This document shows, one piece after another, positions 23,661 through 34,900 of a DNA stretch of 64,000 nt. This DNA comes from Annona cherimola (Eukaryota > Streptophyta > Magnoliopsida > Magnoliales > Annonaceae): the NCBI GenBank assembly GCA_030490835.1, contig CM059975.1:51141174-51205173 (forward strand), written 5' to 3'. The first letter of the stretch is position 1, and every line of letters starts with the position of its first letter. The position numbers and the translations under genes were made by a program. A model generated the notes under the pieces. It was not told the origin of the DNA. It ran no database searches and was given only the letters and a program-made list of their open reading frames with translations.

Positions 23661-24724
23661 ACAAGTGTATACACTGAGGTCCCCAAGAAATTTGTGCAAA
23701 ATAGGTCAGAAGCGGATCAATTCCACAGCTTCAAGCCTGAACACTGCATGAGCCGTGTTGCTCTTTGTTTGCTTTGATTTTCTTCAAAATTTTGGTATTT
23801 TACTTTATGACACACCTCGAATTGTGTTGGAACTTCCTCAGTACGTTCTAAGTCCTAGTCCTCAAGCTTCGATTCTTGAAGAATCACATGCGTTCTGCTC
23901 TAAAATCATCTAAATTTGCACATATTGCTCAATCGTGAGTGTCTTGCACTAAACGAAGCCAAATCAATTAGTATTTGATACAAAAATATAATATTCATCC
24001 AAATTCTCCTCAAAAAATCATTTAAATTATGAAAATAACACAATAATTCCATATTTTCATGTAAAATGACTTTTTTGTGAGCTTAAAAGCATATAATGGG
24101 TGTTAAATGAAAATTATCATGTCAAATAGGTAAATTTGATTACATTTGGTTAAACTTAGTTGCACTTGATTATAGGCTACGCTGGATTCCAAAAATTTTA
24201 AAAATTATATAAATATTTTTATATGCCAGAGTCCGTTGTTTGCATGTACTTCAATTAATCTAATAAACGTTAAAGACAAAAAAAATTAAACTATACTATT
24301 TTAAAATCTTATATTAAATAAATAATAAATATTTTCTGAAAAATTCATTAATGAAAATTACACCAGAAAAATCTTTATTGGATGATCTATTAATTAACTG
24401 ATTTTTCTATACATGTAAGATATATTTTATAAAACTCACAAACGTACTCGTATTTTTCCACAAGTATTGTCACAATGTATATTTACAGCAATGCCTATCG
24501 CATTTGCAAATTTGAAAAATGCAATCCGCGTCCTGGATGCGAACACGGAAACTCCCGCAGGCACAACGAGGAGAGAGAAATATCATCTCAGTCCCTGCCA
24601 GTGCCCTGCGCTCCTGCACCCACCGAATAAGAACTGCGAGAGGCAGTGAGACGGAGACGGAGACGGAGACGGAGTGAGAGGATTTCGTCTTCGATTCCGA
24701 GAACCAACCAAAGGAAAGAAGAAA
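23661..24724 (+). promoter_or_regulatory. Upstream region and 5' UTR of the cyclophilin gene
   Basis: AT-rich intergenic DNA without an ORF. A TATA-like stretch TATATTTTATAAAAC lies at about 24421-24435. GC content rises from about 24480, and a GAGACG-type hexamer repeat (about 24647-24675) lies in the presumed 5' UTR 50-75 bp before the ATG. The transcription start is not determined. Confidence 0.4.
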
Positions 24725-27700
24725 ATGCCCCGAAAAGCTCTCCTCCTTCTATTACTCCCCCTCATCTTGCTTGTAGCTATATTCGTTTCTCTGGCGTTCA
24801 CATTCCCTCGCCAGGTAGCTATTTCTTCCTTTTTCTCTCTTCCTTCCTTGCTAGCCTTATACTTTAGATAGTATTGAGGTGAGGTAGCTGGCTACTCTCT
24901 GTTCCTGAATGGAATTCATGGAGAATTGGCTCCGGATAATTGAGATTCTCTTTCTACTGACCCACGGATTTTAGATATTTTCCTTGTAAAAATTATAAAA
25001 AAAAAATTTTTTGGTCAATAATCTATGAACTTGTTAGAGGTATTTTGTGTGTTTGTGTGCGTGTGTGCCCGTGTGGAAGGTCCATTCAAATTGGTGTTTC
25101 AGATATGGGCTTTCGTGGTCTTCGCTGCTTTTTCTTTGGGAATATAATATGGATGTGACAGCATTCCTTGTATTAACCTAAGTACCTCGTATTTTTCATT
25201 TAGGATAACAATGAAGTGGGATTAGTGCCAGAAATTACTCACAGAGTCTTCTTGGATGTTGATATAGATGGGCAACATGCAGGTAGGAAATATTAGACCT
25301 TGATTGTATTGATATCATACATTTTAATGTCTCTTACTGTTTCCTCAGTTGTTTTTATTAGCATTTTCCTTGGCTTTCCAGAGTATTCAAATTGAAGGAA
25401 CGAGATTCTTAATTCTTCATTATCCATGATGAAGCTATCTCTCTGTCTAAGTTGAACCAATATGCTATATCTAATTGTATCTTTAGATCCTGCCAATCAT
25501 CTCACTTTCACCAATATTATCAAAACCAGATTGGGTTTTGATTGTTGAACTGTTTAAGTGGTGGTTCAATTTTAACTGGTTCAAACACCTAGTCCAATCA
25601 CTTCAAACTGGTTAGAGTTTTAGATATAGAAGTTTAGATTTCAAACCTTTTATTTTAGTTGAATAGCAAAATTTCATGCAAGTATAAGCACCTGTTACTA
25701 TCTAAGCTATAAGTGATGTATCATTTTTTAATGTTAAGACAACAAATTTCAAAATCATCATCATCATTATAAGCCATTTCCCACGTAGGTGGGGTCAGTT
25801 GTATGGATTGTGTTTTGCCATTCTTAGTGATTAGAGACTAAATTTTCAGAAATTTGTAGTATTTTCAAATCTTGTTTAATTACTTCCATCTATGTTTTTT
25901 TGAGTCTTCCTCTCATTTTCCTACCATTTTCTACTTGGATATACTCTGCTCTCTTAACTAGTGTCATTTCAGGCCTCTGTTTAACATGACCAAACCATTT
26001 TAATTTATTTTCCCTCATTTTATTACCTATTGATCTCACTTTTAGATTTTCAAGAATTATTTCATTCCTAATTTTACCTTTTCTTGTTTTACCACTCATC
26101 CGCATTAACATTCTCTTTTTCATTACATTTGTTTTATGTGCATGCTGTTCTTTAACTATCCAACATTTTGCCCCATAAAGCATAGCGAGTCTAATCGTAA
26201 TCTTATAAAATTTTTCTTTTAATTTAATTGGGACTTGATGATTACATAAAATTCCTGACGCACTTCGTCATTTCTTTCATCATGCTTGAATTCTATATAT
26301 TATATCTTTTTCAATTTCTCCATTCTCTTGAACTATTAATCCTATGTGCCGGAAGTGGTTAGTTCTTGTTACTACTTGATTTAAAATCTTAATTGGTTTC
26401 TCATCCAAGTTTTCACTATTATTAAAATTGCATTTCATATATTTAGTTTTTGTGTGACTAATTCTAAAACCATTAAATTCTAAAGCATCTACCCATCTAT
26501 TCAATTTCAAATTTAGTCATTCTCTAGTTTCATCTATTAGAACAATGTCATCTGTAAATAACATACACCAAGGTATTTCTTCTTATATATGTCTAGTAAT
26601 TTCATCTATTACTAAAACAAAAAGATAAGAACTCAAGGCTAAGCCTTGATTTAAACCTATTTTAACTAGAAAAATATTAGTATCTTCACTAATGGTCCTC
26701 ACATTTGTTACAACCCCCTCATACTTATCTTTAATAACATCAGTGTGTGTTATTAATTCATTTCTTTTTCATCACTTGCCACATTAACTTTCTTGTTATT
26801 CAATCATACGCTTTTTCTAAATCAATAAAAATTATGTTTAAGTTCTTTTTCTTCTACTTACACTTCTCAAATAGTTGTCTTAGTAAGAAAATGACCTCAG
26901 TGGTTGATCTTCCTAGCATAAAACCAAACTGATTTTCAGATACATTAGTTTCCTGTTTTAGTCTGTGTTCAATTACTCTTTCTCGTAACTTCATAGTGTG
27001 ACTCATTAGTTTTATTCTCCGATAATTTGCACAATTTTGAATATTTTCCTTATTTTTATAGATAGGGACTATAGTGTTTTTTCTCCATTTACTTGACATT
27101 GACTTTGTTATTATAATCTTATTAAAGAAATTGGTTAACCATGTTGCACCTACATCTCCCAAGCACTTCCATACCTCAATTGGTATCCGGGCCTAAGGCT
27201 TTTCCTGTTTTCATTTTTTTTAGAGTTTCTTTTACTTTGGATATTCGAATTTTTTGGAAAGAGCTATTATTCCTATTTTATTCTCTATTTAAATTAACAT
27301 CTAATGTTAAATGTTCTGATGAGGTATTATTTAGTAGACTGTAAAAATAAGTTTTTCATCTCTCTTTAATTTCATCATCTTTAACTAGAACTCTTTAGTC
27401 TTCAGTTTTAATACATCTAACATGTGCTAAATCTTTTCCTTTATTTTCTCTTAATTTAGTGAACTTAAAAATATCCTTTTCACCTTATTTAGTTCCTAAT
27501 CTGTCATATAAGTTGTCTTAAGCTTTGTGTTTAGCATCGCTAATAATCTTTTTAGTGACTTTTTTTGATAGCTTGTATTGTTGTAAGTTTGTATCATTTT
27601 TGTTACTCTACCATTTTTTAAACTTCTCTTGTTTATCATTTATAGCTTTTTGAATATCCCTGTTCTACCACCAAGTTTCCCTATGTAAGGATCTATGATT

Positions 27701-30700
27701 TTTATATATTCTTACAATACTTTGCCCAACTTCTTTTATGCTAGTTAACACTTTATCCCACATTGATTCCACTTCCTCTTCTTGTATGTTTCATTTTCCT
27801 TCTTCTATAAATCTTTTACTAAAAAGTTCTATGTTGTTTCTCTTTAAATTCTACTATTTAATTTTTGGAATTATATTGCTTTTAGTTTTTTTTAATCTTT
27901 TTGTGTATATATATTCATCACTGGTAATTTATGTTGCATAGTTAAACTCTCACCTGAGATAACCTTACAATTTATGCATAGAGATCTATCCAATTTTCTT
28001 ATAAAGAAGAAATCTATTTTGCTGGAATTGGTCCCACTCTTGAAAGTTGTCAATTGTTTATCTCGTTTTTGAAATAAGGTATTTTCTATAACCAAATCAT
28101 ATGCTATAGCAAAATCTAAAATGACATTCCCTGTTTCATTCTTTATTCTAAAGCCGGAACCTCTATGAATTCTTTCATATCCTACATTCTCCTTTCCTAC
28201 ATGTCCATTTAAATCTCTATCTATCACAACCTTTTCTTAGTTAGGTATCCTTTGTATTATGCTATCTAAGTCATCCCAAAATTATTTTTTGATTTTATCA
28301 TCTAATCCTACCTGTGGTGCATAAGCATTAATCACATTTATGACCTCTACACCTAATATAAGTTTTATTTAAATAATTCTATCATTTATTCTATTGACAT
28401 ATACAACTTTATTTATAAATTTATTTTCTACTATTATCTCTATACCATTTCTATTACCATCCTTTCCTATGTACCAAAATTTGAATCTATTTACCTCTAA
28501 TAAAATAAACAATTCTAAATACAATGGAAGAAACATATTATAATTTTATGATCATATAAGGCCTATTTTGAGCCAACTACACCTTAACTTACAATGTGGT
28601 TGGCTGCACTATGATATTTTCCTATATGTATATAAGCGTAGGGCTGCATATATGAATGCCATTCACAAACCCTGCAATGTGCAAGAGCTCTGTGCAATAG
28701 GTTGGCTTTCTTCTATTCATTATCTATCTGGTCCAACTAGAAATTGAGCCCTAGTTGGTCTTCACTGGTCGAAACTTTTTTCTTTTTTTTGTTTTGTTTT
28801 GTTTTGCATTTCGAAGGGCATTCGTATATGTAGCCTTACACTTATATGCATATAGGAAATATTATAGTGCAGCCAACCGCATTGTAAGTTAAGGTGTAGT
28901 TGACTTGAAATGGACCCTATATGATCATAAAATTATAATACGCTTTTTCCATTGTATTTAGAATTGTTTATTTTATTAGCGTACTAATTTTCATCCAAAT
29001 TGGATGTGTATGGATGGACTCGATTTGAAAATGGTACAAATTCAACATAATAAACTAGTTTGGTAATTTTGTTGATATACCCATTTAGTTTGATGCTAGT
29101 TGCTGACATATCTATATTGTTTCATGAATTGCATATTACCCTCACAAAGTTTTATCAAAATTACTTGCATAGCCACGTTAATGACGGACATTTAATTCAA
29201 AGTTTCACCAAAATTACTTGCGTAGCCATGTTGTTAATGACTAACATTTAATTGTTGTTGAATAAAAGTGTAATTTGCTGATATGTCCACTTACTTTGAT
29301 TACTTTGATGCTAATTGTTTCAAAAATTGTAAATATCCTCGCAAAGTTTTACTAAAATTGCTTGTGTACCCATGTTAACTACAAACATGTTACCCTCTCA
29401 GGTAAACCCCTTTCACTTGCACAGCTAAGTGTTTTATAAATTGCGAGATTCTAATATAGCTTTAAATAAGGTCATTTTTGTCATTATTGAAAAATTTAAT
29501 GCACAAATTAACAGTTTATGACGACAAAGATGTATCATAGGTACGCAAGCAATTTTGGTGAAACTTTATGGGGATAATATGTAATTCATGAAACAATATG
29601 GGTAGATCAACAATTAATATCAAACCAAGTAGGTATATCTGCAAATTACCCTTTTTTATTCAATTGTCTATGTACTTCTATTAAATGTCAACCCTTATCA
29701 TAGGTACACAATTAATTTTAGTGAAACTTTACGGGAGTAATATGCAATTCGTGAAACAATATGAACATATCAACAATTAGGGTGTGTTTGGTTAGGGGTA
29801 AAACTTTTGATGAAAAGTTTTTGAAGTAGAAGTTGTCAAATTGATAGAAAATGATGTGATATAATAGGAGTAATGATGAGGAGTAAAGAGAATAAAGTTA
29901 AAATATTGTATTGGTAGTTGTGTAGAAATGATTGAAAAGTAGGGTAGTTTGTATAGGAAAATGTGAAAAAATAATTAAAAAATAGAGTAGTTATGGAGAG
30001 TGAAAAGTTTTGGATTAAAAAGTTTTGGTTGACAATTTTTTGCCCCAAACAAACGCACCCTTAACGTCAAACTAAGTAGGTAAATAAGCAAATTGCCCAA
30101 TTAGTTTGATATAAATAATAATTTTAAAGTTTTTTTTTAACATGTAAACTATCTTATTAACTATCTAAGATATAATTTATATAGAGAAATGATTCTGTTA
30201 GTTCGGGCTAAGCAAATACTCCGCTCAGCCCACCTCAAAAAACCTATTTACAACTTTTTTTTTGTTTTTTTTCATGCACTTGTTTATCTAAATGTATCTA
30301 ACATATAAATCAAGTTTTACCATTTTTGAATATGTATATATATATTTTTAATATTTTTTAAAGATCTAGGTGTACATATGTATTTAAAATACTCCTATCT
30401 TTAACCATCTTAAAAGAATATATATGCATCTAAAAATGTTATAACATGGTTTGTACGTAAGATACACTTGGATAAACAAGTGTATGAAGAAAAAACAAAA
30501 AAAAAATTGTTATAAATGAGTTTTTTAAGGTGGGTTAAGTGAGACATTTTCTTAGCCCAGGCTAATAGGATCACTCCTCATTTATATATGGATAAATGAT
30601 TGTATAAAATATCAATACATTTAAGTGTCTCTCAAGCTAAGTAAACATTTCTGTTTCTGTTTGTGCTCCTGATGGGAAGCAAGTTTTCTTCTAATTTTTT

Positions 30701-33131
30701 GATGTGCTTAATCTACACGGGTTTTTTGCAGGTAGAATTGTTATTGGATTGTATGGTCAGGTAGTTCCAAAAACAGTTGGTATGTTTAGATATGTGCTTC
30801 AGCTACTCTTTTGTTACAGTAATTGTTTTTCAATTCTAAGTTTTATGTAAGAGGTGAATGAATTCCTGATAAATGATTCTCTCTGTTTCTACAGAAAATT
30901 TTAGAGCTCTCTGCACAGGTACAGGGACACATCATTAGATGGTTGTTTGAGCTAGCAGTAAAGATTTATGGTCTTATTATTTAAAGCAGTTATACATTAT
31001 GCTTACGATGAATCACCACAGATTCCTCATGAACCTAATGAAAGCTTGTTTGGGCATTAAACGAGGGTGATAAGTACAATCGTCTATTGGAGATTATTTG
31101 AGTGATCATTTTCCAATTACAGGTGAAATGGGCAAAGGTGTCAGTGGAAAAATCCTACACTATAAAGGGACCCCATTTCATCGCATCATTTCTGGGTTCG
31201 TGATACAAGGTGGAGATATTGTTCATGGGGATGGAAGGGGAAGTGAATCTATATATGGTGGCACGTTTTCTGATGAAAATTTCAAGATAAAACACTCACA
31301 TGCAGGTCTTTGTACTTTTTTCGTTTATATGGTTATTTCTTTTACATTTGACAAATAGTTTCAGTGTTTTTGTCCCTGGGGAATCTCTCGTAGTAGTCTA
31401 CTGAAATTTGAATGCAATTTTCTTCTGTTAAATGAATGTTTGTCCATTTTTATGTTATTAAATGAAGTAAAAGGAGGGAGGGCTTTTCTGAATAAAATTG
31501 GTCATATTCTGGGCCTTAAACAGTGACACAAATTAGACCAGCCATATTTCATTTAATCCATTAAGTTTACTAGTATTACGTGTTCCAACTTGGAATATGT
31601 CCAAGCTTGCTACTGTAATCTATTTTGATTGGATGATGCATATTTAAACGCATTACCATGTACAGGTCTTCAGACTTACATCTCTGATGCCTTTATCTAC
31701 ATCCTAAATATGACTACTGTATCCTCTTGAGCCCCCTATTGACGTATGTAGTTGGATTTTTCCCCCTTATTATTCCTTTTACCCTCCTAAGTCAGGGGTT
31801 TGTTGCTTGCCTTGGTTAATTGGATGTTGGTTCAGATTATTGAACTTAGCAAGCTTCTGCAGCTCCTTTTCCTCTCTTTAGAAAAAAAAAAAAAAAAAAC
31901 TTCGAGTTTTCCCTTTATACGATTGTGCTTTTCAATTACCTGACCCTTTTCATGGAGTTTGAGCTGGCTCTGCAAAGGTGGCAAGTAACTCCCTATTATT
32001 GATAAAGTTAAAGAACTTGAAATAAAGCTCTTATGATGTACTTACTGTGAAATGTTCTTCTATATGCTTGATTGGAGTTATCATCTGCTACTAACAGAGA
32101 ACTGCTTGAAGAGGACTTCCACAAATGCAGTATTTTGGCAGGGAACCATTAATCAGTTCGGTTCCAATTTTATACATGGAATTTGCAAAGAAAATACTCA
32201 TTAGCATACCAATTTTCATCCAAATCAAACATATGTATGGGCCTCATCTTAAAGTGGTGCAAAACAATGTAATGAAATGGTTTAACGTAAATATCAAGTT
32301 TAAAGTGATATTTTCAACATCTAAACTATCTGAAGTATATTTTTTACATGGATAAATGAGTGTATAATGTATTATTACATTTTTAATATATGTGAGGCTC
32401 ATTTTGCAGCTGACTGCACTGTAACAAGATCATATCTCTATATCTGTCTATCTATCTATTGTGTTTGTTTTTTGCGTGTGTGCATATATATATATATACA
32501 TACATATATACATACATACATATGTATGTATGTATATTTGTTGAAAACATAGATACATTACTGACCTGGTCTCTCTTTTATCATCATCATCAGCATCATC
32601 ATTATTATTGTTGTTTGTGCATGTGTGTGTGTGTGTGCGTGAATAGATATTTTTGTTGAAGACAGGCAGTTAGGCACATTGCTGACCTGCTCTCTCTCTC
32701 TCTCTCTCTCTCTATTGTTGGTGGGGTGGGGATGGTGTTGTTGGTGGTGGTGGTGGTGGTGTTGGTACATTGCTGATATGCGATCTTTTCATTCCATTAG
32801 GGGTTGTTGCCATGGTCAACACAGGTCCCAACTCCAATGGCTCCCAGTTTTTCATTACCACTGTCAAGGCTAGCTGGTAAATTTATATTCTAAACCTAAT
32901 AACCGCCAATATGTTTGTTGTACCATTTTTTTCTTATAATGTTCCTCACAAATATTTAGATTAAACAGGCTCGATGGGGAGCATGTTGTCTTTGGAAAGG
33001 TCATGCAGGGCATGGACACAGTCTATGCTATAGAAGGAGGAGCTGGAACCTACAATGGAAAGCCCAGGAAAAAGGTCATCATTGTTGACTCAGGTGAGAT
33101 ACCAAGGAGCAAGTGGGACGAAGAGAGCTGA
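24725..33131 (+). CDS. CYP21-1: Membrane-anchored cyclophilin (CYP21-1-like PPIase)
   Basis: Peptidyl-prolyl cis-trans isomerase with seven exons: 24725-24814, 25204-25282, 30732-30779, 30895-30918, 31123-31305, 32801-32876, 32969-33131. All introns are GT-AG, and the exons join into 220 codons with no stop. Residues 5-27 form a hydrophobic signal or anchor segment ([19 protein letters not shown]), implying entry to the secretory pathway. The cyclophilin domain spans about 43-208, with the active-site Arg101 ([14 protein letters not shown]), Phe106, Gln109, Phe159 (GSQFFITT), Trp167 and His172 ([11 protein letters not shown]) all present, so it should be catalytically competent. The sequence and the C-terminal DSGEIPxxKWDEE match my memory of Arabidopsis CYP21-1. 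This is the only intact host gene in the window. Intron 2 (5449 bp) and intron 6 (1495 bp) are expanded by repeats. Confidence 0.93.
25752..28496 (-). mobile_element. RTE-type LINE relic in intron 2
   Basis: A minus-strand non-LTR element with many stops. In element order it has an endonuclease piece (28227-27892: [19 protein letters not shown] and [14 protein letters not shown]), reverse transcriptase (27162-26500: [32 protein letters not shown], then a catalytic-motif relic FTDD near 26540, where FADD is usual), and a C-terminal domain (26183-25890: [11 protein letters not shown]). It ends in an ATG-type trinucleotide tail (complement 25753-25767), as is typical of plant RTE elements. It is truncated or interrupted on its 5' side by the fold-back at 28497. 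Confidence 0.85.
28497..28979. mobile_element. Fold-back MITE with arms of about 130 bp
   Basis: The left arm (28497-28630) and right arm (28850-28979) are inverted repeats over about 130 bp, sharing CTAATAAAATAAAC ends and 'ccttaacttacaatg' inside. The short loop is unrelated. No clean target duplication was found. It lies at the 5' side of the LINE relic. Confidence 0.7.
29059..30096. mobile_element. Nested fold-back element, two layers of arms
   Basis: Outer arms (29059-29250 and about 29690-30096) and inner arms (29270-29390 and 29530-29660) are all versions of one sequence with GGTAATTTGCTGATAT-like ends and 'gtttcatgaattgcat' inside. The right outer arm is interrupted by the Tourist-like MITE 29780-30060. 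No ORF is seen. Confidence 0.65.
29780..30060. mobile_element. Tourist-like MITE, 281 bp
   Basis: Terminal inverted repeats GGGTGTGTTTGGTTA / CCAAACAAACGCACCC and a 3-bp TTA duplication (29777-29779 and 30061-30063), typical of PIF/Harbinger MITEs. A second 281-bp copy in inverse orientation is at 50278-50558. Confidence 0.85.
30184..30579. mobile_element. Mutator-like MITE, 396 bp
   Basis: Perfect 9-bp target duplications ATTTATATA (30175-30183 and 30580-30588) flank inverted ends GAGAAATGATTCTGTTAG / GAGGAGTGATCCTATTAG. The arms stay complementary for about 80 bp. A 9-bp duplication points to the Mutator superfamily. Its interior resembles 63830-64000. Confidence 0.85.
32160..32420 (+). 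mobile_element. Uninterrupted copy of an intron-2 repeat
   Basis: Shares 'ttttcatccaaat', 'atctaaactatct' and 'tggataaatgagtgtataa' type words in the same order with 28970-30640 of intron 2, where the fold-back 29059-30096 and the Mutator-like MITE interrupt the series. It ends near 'gactgcactgtaa', like the arm of the 28497 fold-back. Boundaries are approximate. Confidence 0.5.
32483..32765. repeat. Microsatellite cluster in intron 6
   Basis: Consecutive (TA)n/(CATA)n, (ATC)n, (GT)n, (TC)n and (GGT)n tracts lie inside what look like three diverged copies of a roughly 105-bp unit, each carrying a version of 'acattgctgacctg' (32550, 32675, 32767). Confidence 0.75.
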
Positions 33132-33930
33132 CCAGCGTTATTGACACCCAGACCTCTTAATTCATACATGGTTACGTGAGTAGATGAAGACACGGGTAAG
33201 CAGATGATTGCACATGCTGATGCGGCTAGGCAAACAGATATGGTTGAGATGGTTCAGTTTTATTTGCTTCATATCATGATACCCGTGTGATTATTTTGTC
33301 TGCTGTTGAGGTCCTGGAAGAGAATGCATGCTGGGTTGGTTCTTCTTCACCCATAAGCTGTTGTATGATGCCACCTCACCTCGCTTTCTGCTGCGAGCAT
33401 ATGTGTGAGCGGGATTGAAGAGAATGTGGTCCTCCAAACTAGTATGACAACTTGGCCCATCCCCACCCTCCCCTGGCATTAAGCAAGTTATCCATTACTG
33501 ATTTTCCCCTTTTTTGATCGTGTATTCATTACTGATTTGGAAAGGATACCCACTCGTACTGCTGGGAGGCTATTCACGATTTGTTTGCCTTTTCTTGTAA
33601 TTTTTTCAGTGCACTTCTAATTTAAGTGGCAGATTGAGGGAGGGCTGAGAGGCATGACTCATGAAGCATCAGTGGTAACTGGTGATGCTGCTTCTGGATT
33701 ACAACCGGGATGTTTATTTTTGCCATTGGCTGATACAGCACATTGCTATTAATACAGTAATGCCGGCCACCATTACTTATTCAATGGCCAAAAGGAGGTT
33801 TAACGGCAACCAATGGCCGGAGATACGGAGGAAGGAGACCTTCAAGCATTATGCTTGTTTTTGGTCACAAGCAGTTACCTTTCGCTCTAGCTGGAAATCA
33901 GCATGCTAAATAATATTACAGTTAAAACTA
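33132..33930 (+). other. Cyclophilin 3' UTR and downstream DNA
   Basis: Follows the TGA of the cyclophilin gene directly. It has no ORF of note, and an AATAATATTA stretch near 33911 could serve in polyadenylation. The 3' UTR end cannot be placed. Confidence 0.4.
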
Positions 33931-34900
33931 GGGAAATTTCCAAATATACCTGCCAATTTTGACCATAATCCCTAATAAACCTGTACACTTATGATAGTTT
34001 CTAACGTACTCATGTGTTTAGCTCAACATTGCTTCATACCCGTCTATATAGGGCCCGTTAGGTTCAGCAAATGTGATTTTTAAGTTTAATATTTTTAAAA
34101 TTATTAAATTGCCCAAGGATGAAAATAAAATAAAACCGACTTCACGTCTGTACTGTTGCTCGAGGCATTACACCGGCAGAGACAGTTTTTTGGTATGCCA
34201 CTTTCTTCATCTTTCTCCGAATGAGCAGTAGTCACCGTTTGCTAAGACGGCTGTCCGAAGCCTGGCCAACTTACTAGAGTTCCTCTCCAATCCATGGAAG
34301 TGTGTGATTTGGAGATGATGGATATCAAACGACTGTTGGCGATGCTTCATGCTGGGGTTGAGTAAGACGGTGGACGCGAGTGATTGGTTGGTAGGTTGGG
34401 TTTTTTCGGCGTATAAGATGTGGCATTCGTCATCGGTCGGTTCTCGCAACTGAAAAGGCAGTAATGGGCATGTAGATTTTCGCGCCTGCCACTGCGGGAA
34501 TGGTGAGGGCTTGATTGGCTGTAGCCATGGTAATGGATTTCGGTCTGTTAGTGCAGAGCTCCACTGCTTTTGGAGTCGATGCGATTTACCAGATTTTGGT
34601 AAGATGATTGGGGCAACGATAGTTCGGATCGATGGCATTGTGACGATGCAAGACATCGTAATTTGGGATGGTAGAGGCTGTTGCCTCTAGGATCTGATCT
34701 AGTGTCTTTTGGTGCACTTAGCTTTAGTGCTCCCGTGTAAGATTTATTTTTTAAATTATTTTTTAAATTATTTTTATACAATTGTTAGTTTAAATGTATT
34801 TAACATGTACATTAAATTTTATCTTTTTGAAGATTTGTGCTTGCAACCACGAGCTTTGGAACTCCCTTCCTCTCAAACCATAAAAGAATATTTACACCCG
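33931..34900. other. Unassigned intergenic stretch with a 149-codon ORF
   Basis: 33931-34130 is AT-rich. 34150-34700 is clearly richer in GC, and its minus strand is open for 149 codons (34656-34207), with no domain, no recognisable motif and no similarity I can name. The contrast in composition could mean a captured exon fragment or decayed gene, but nothing else supports this. Confidence 0.3.

Noticed and set aside
24646..24867. Arginine-rich frame (MRRRRRRRR) upstream of and overlapping the cyclophilin start.
   Set aside because: It is a translation of the GAGACG repeat without an ATG at its start; the overlapping cyclophilin exon explains the rest.
28497..28979. Target-site duplication for the first fold-back element.
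   Set aside because: The flanks 'ttacct' and 'cgtac' do not match, so no duplication is claimed.
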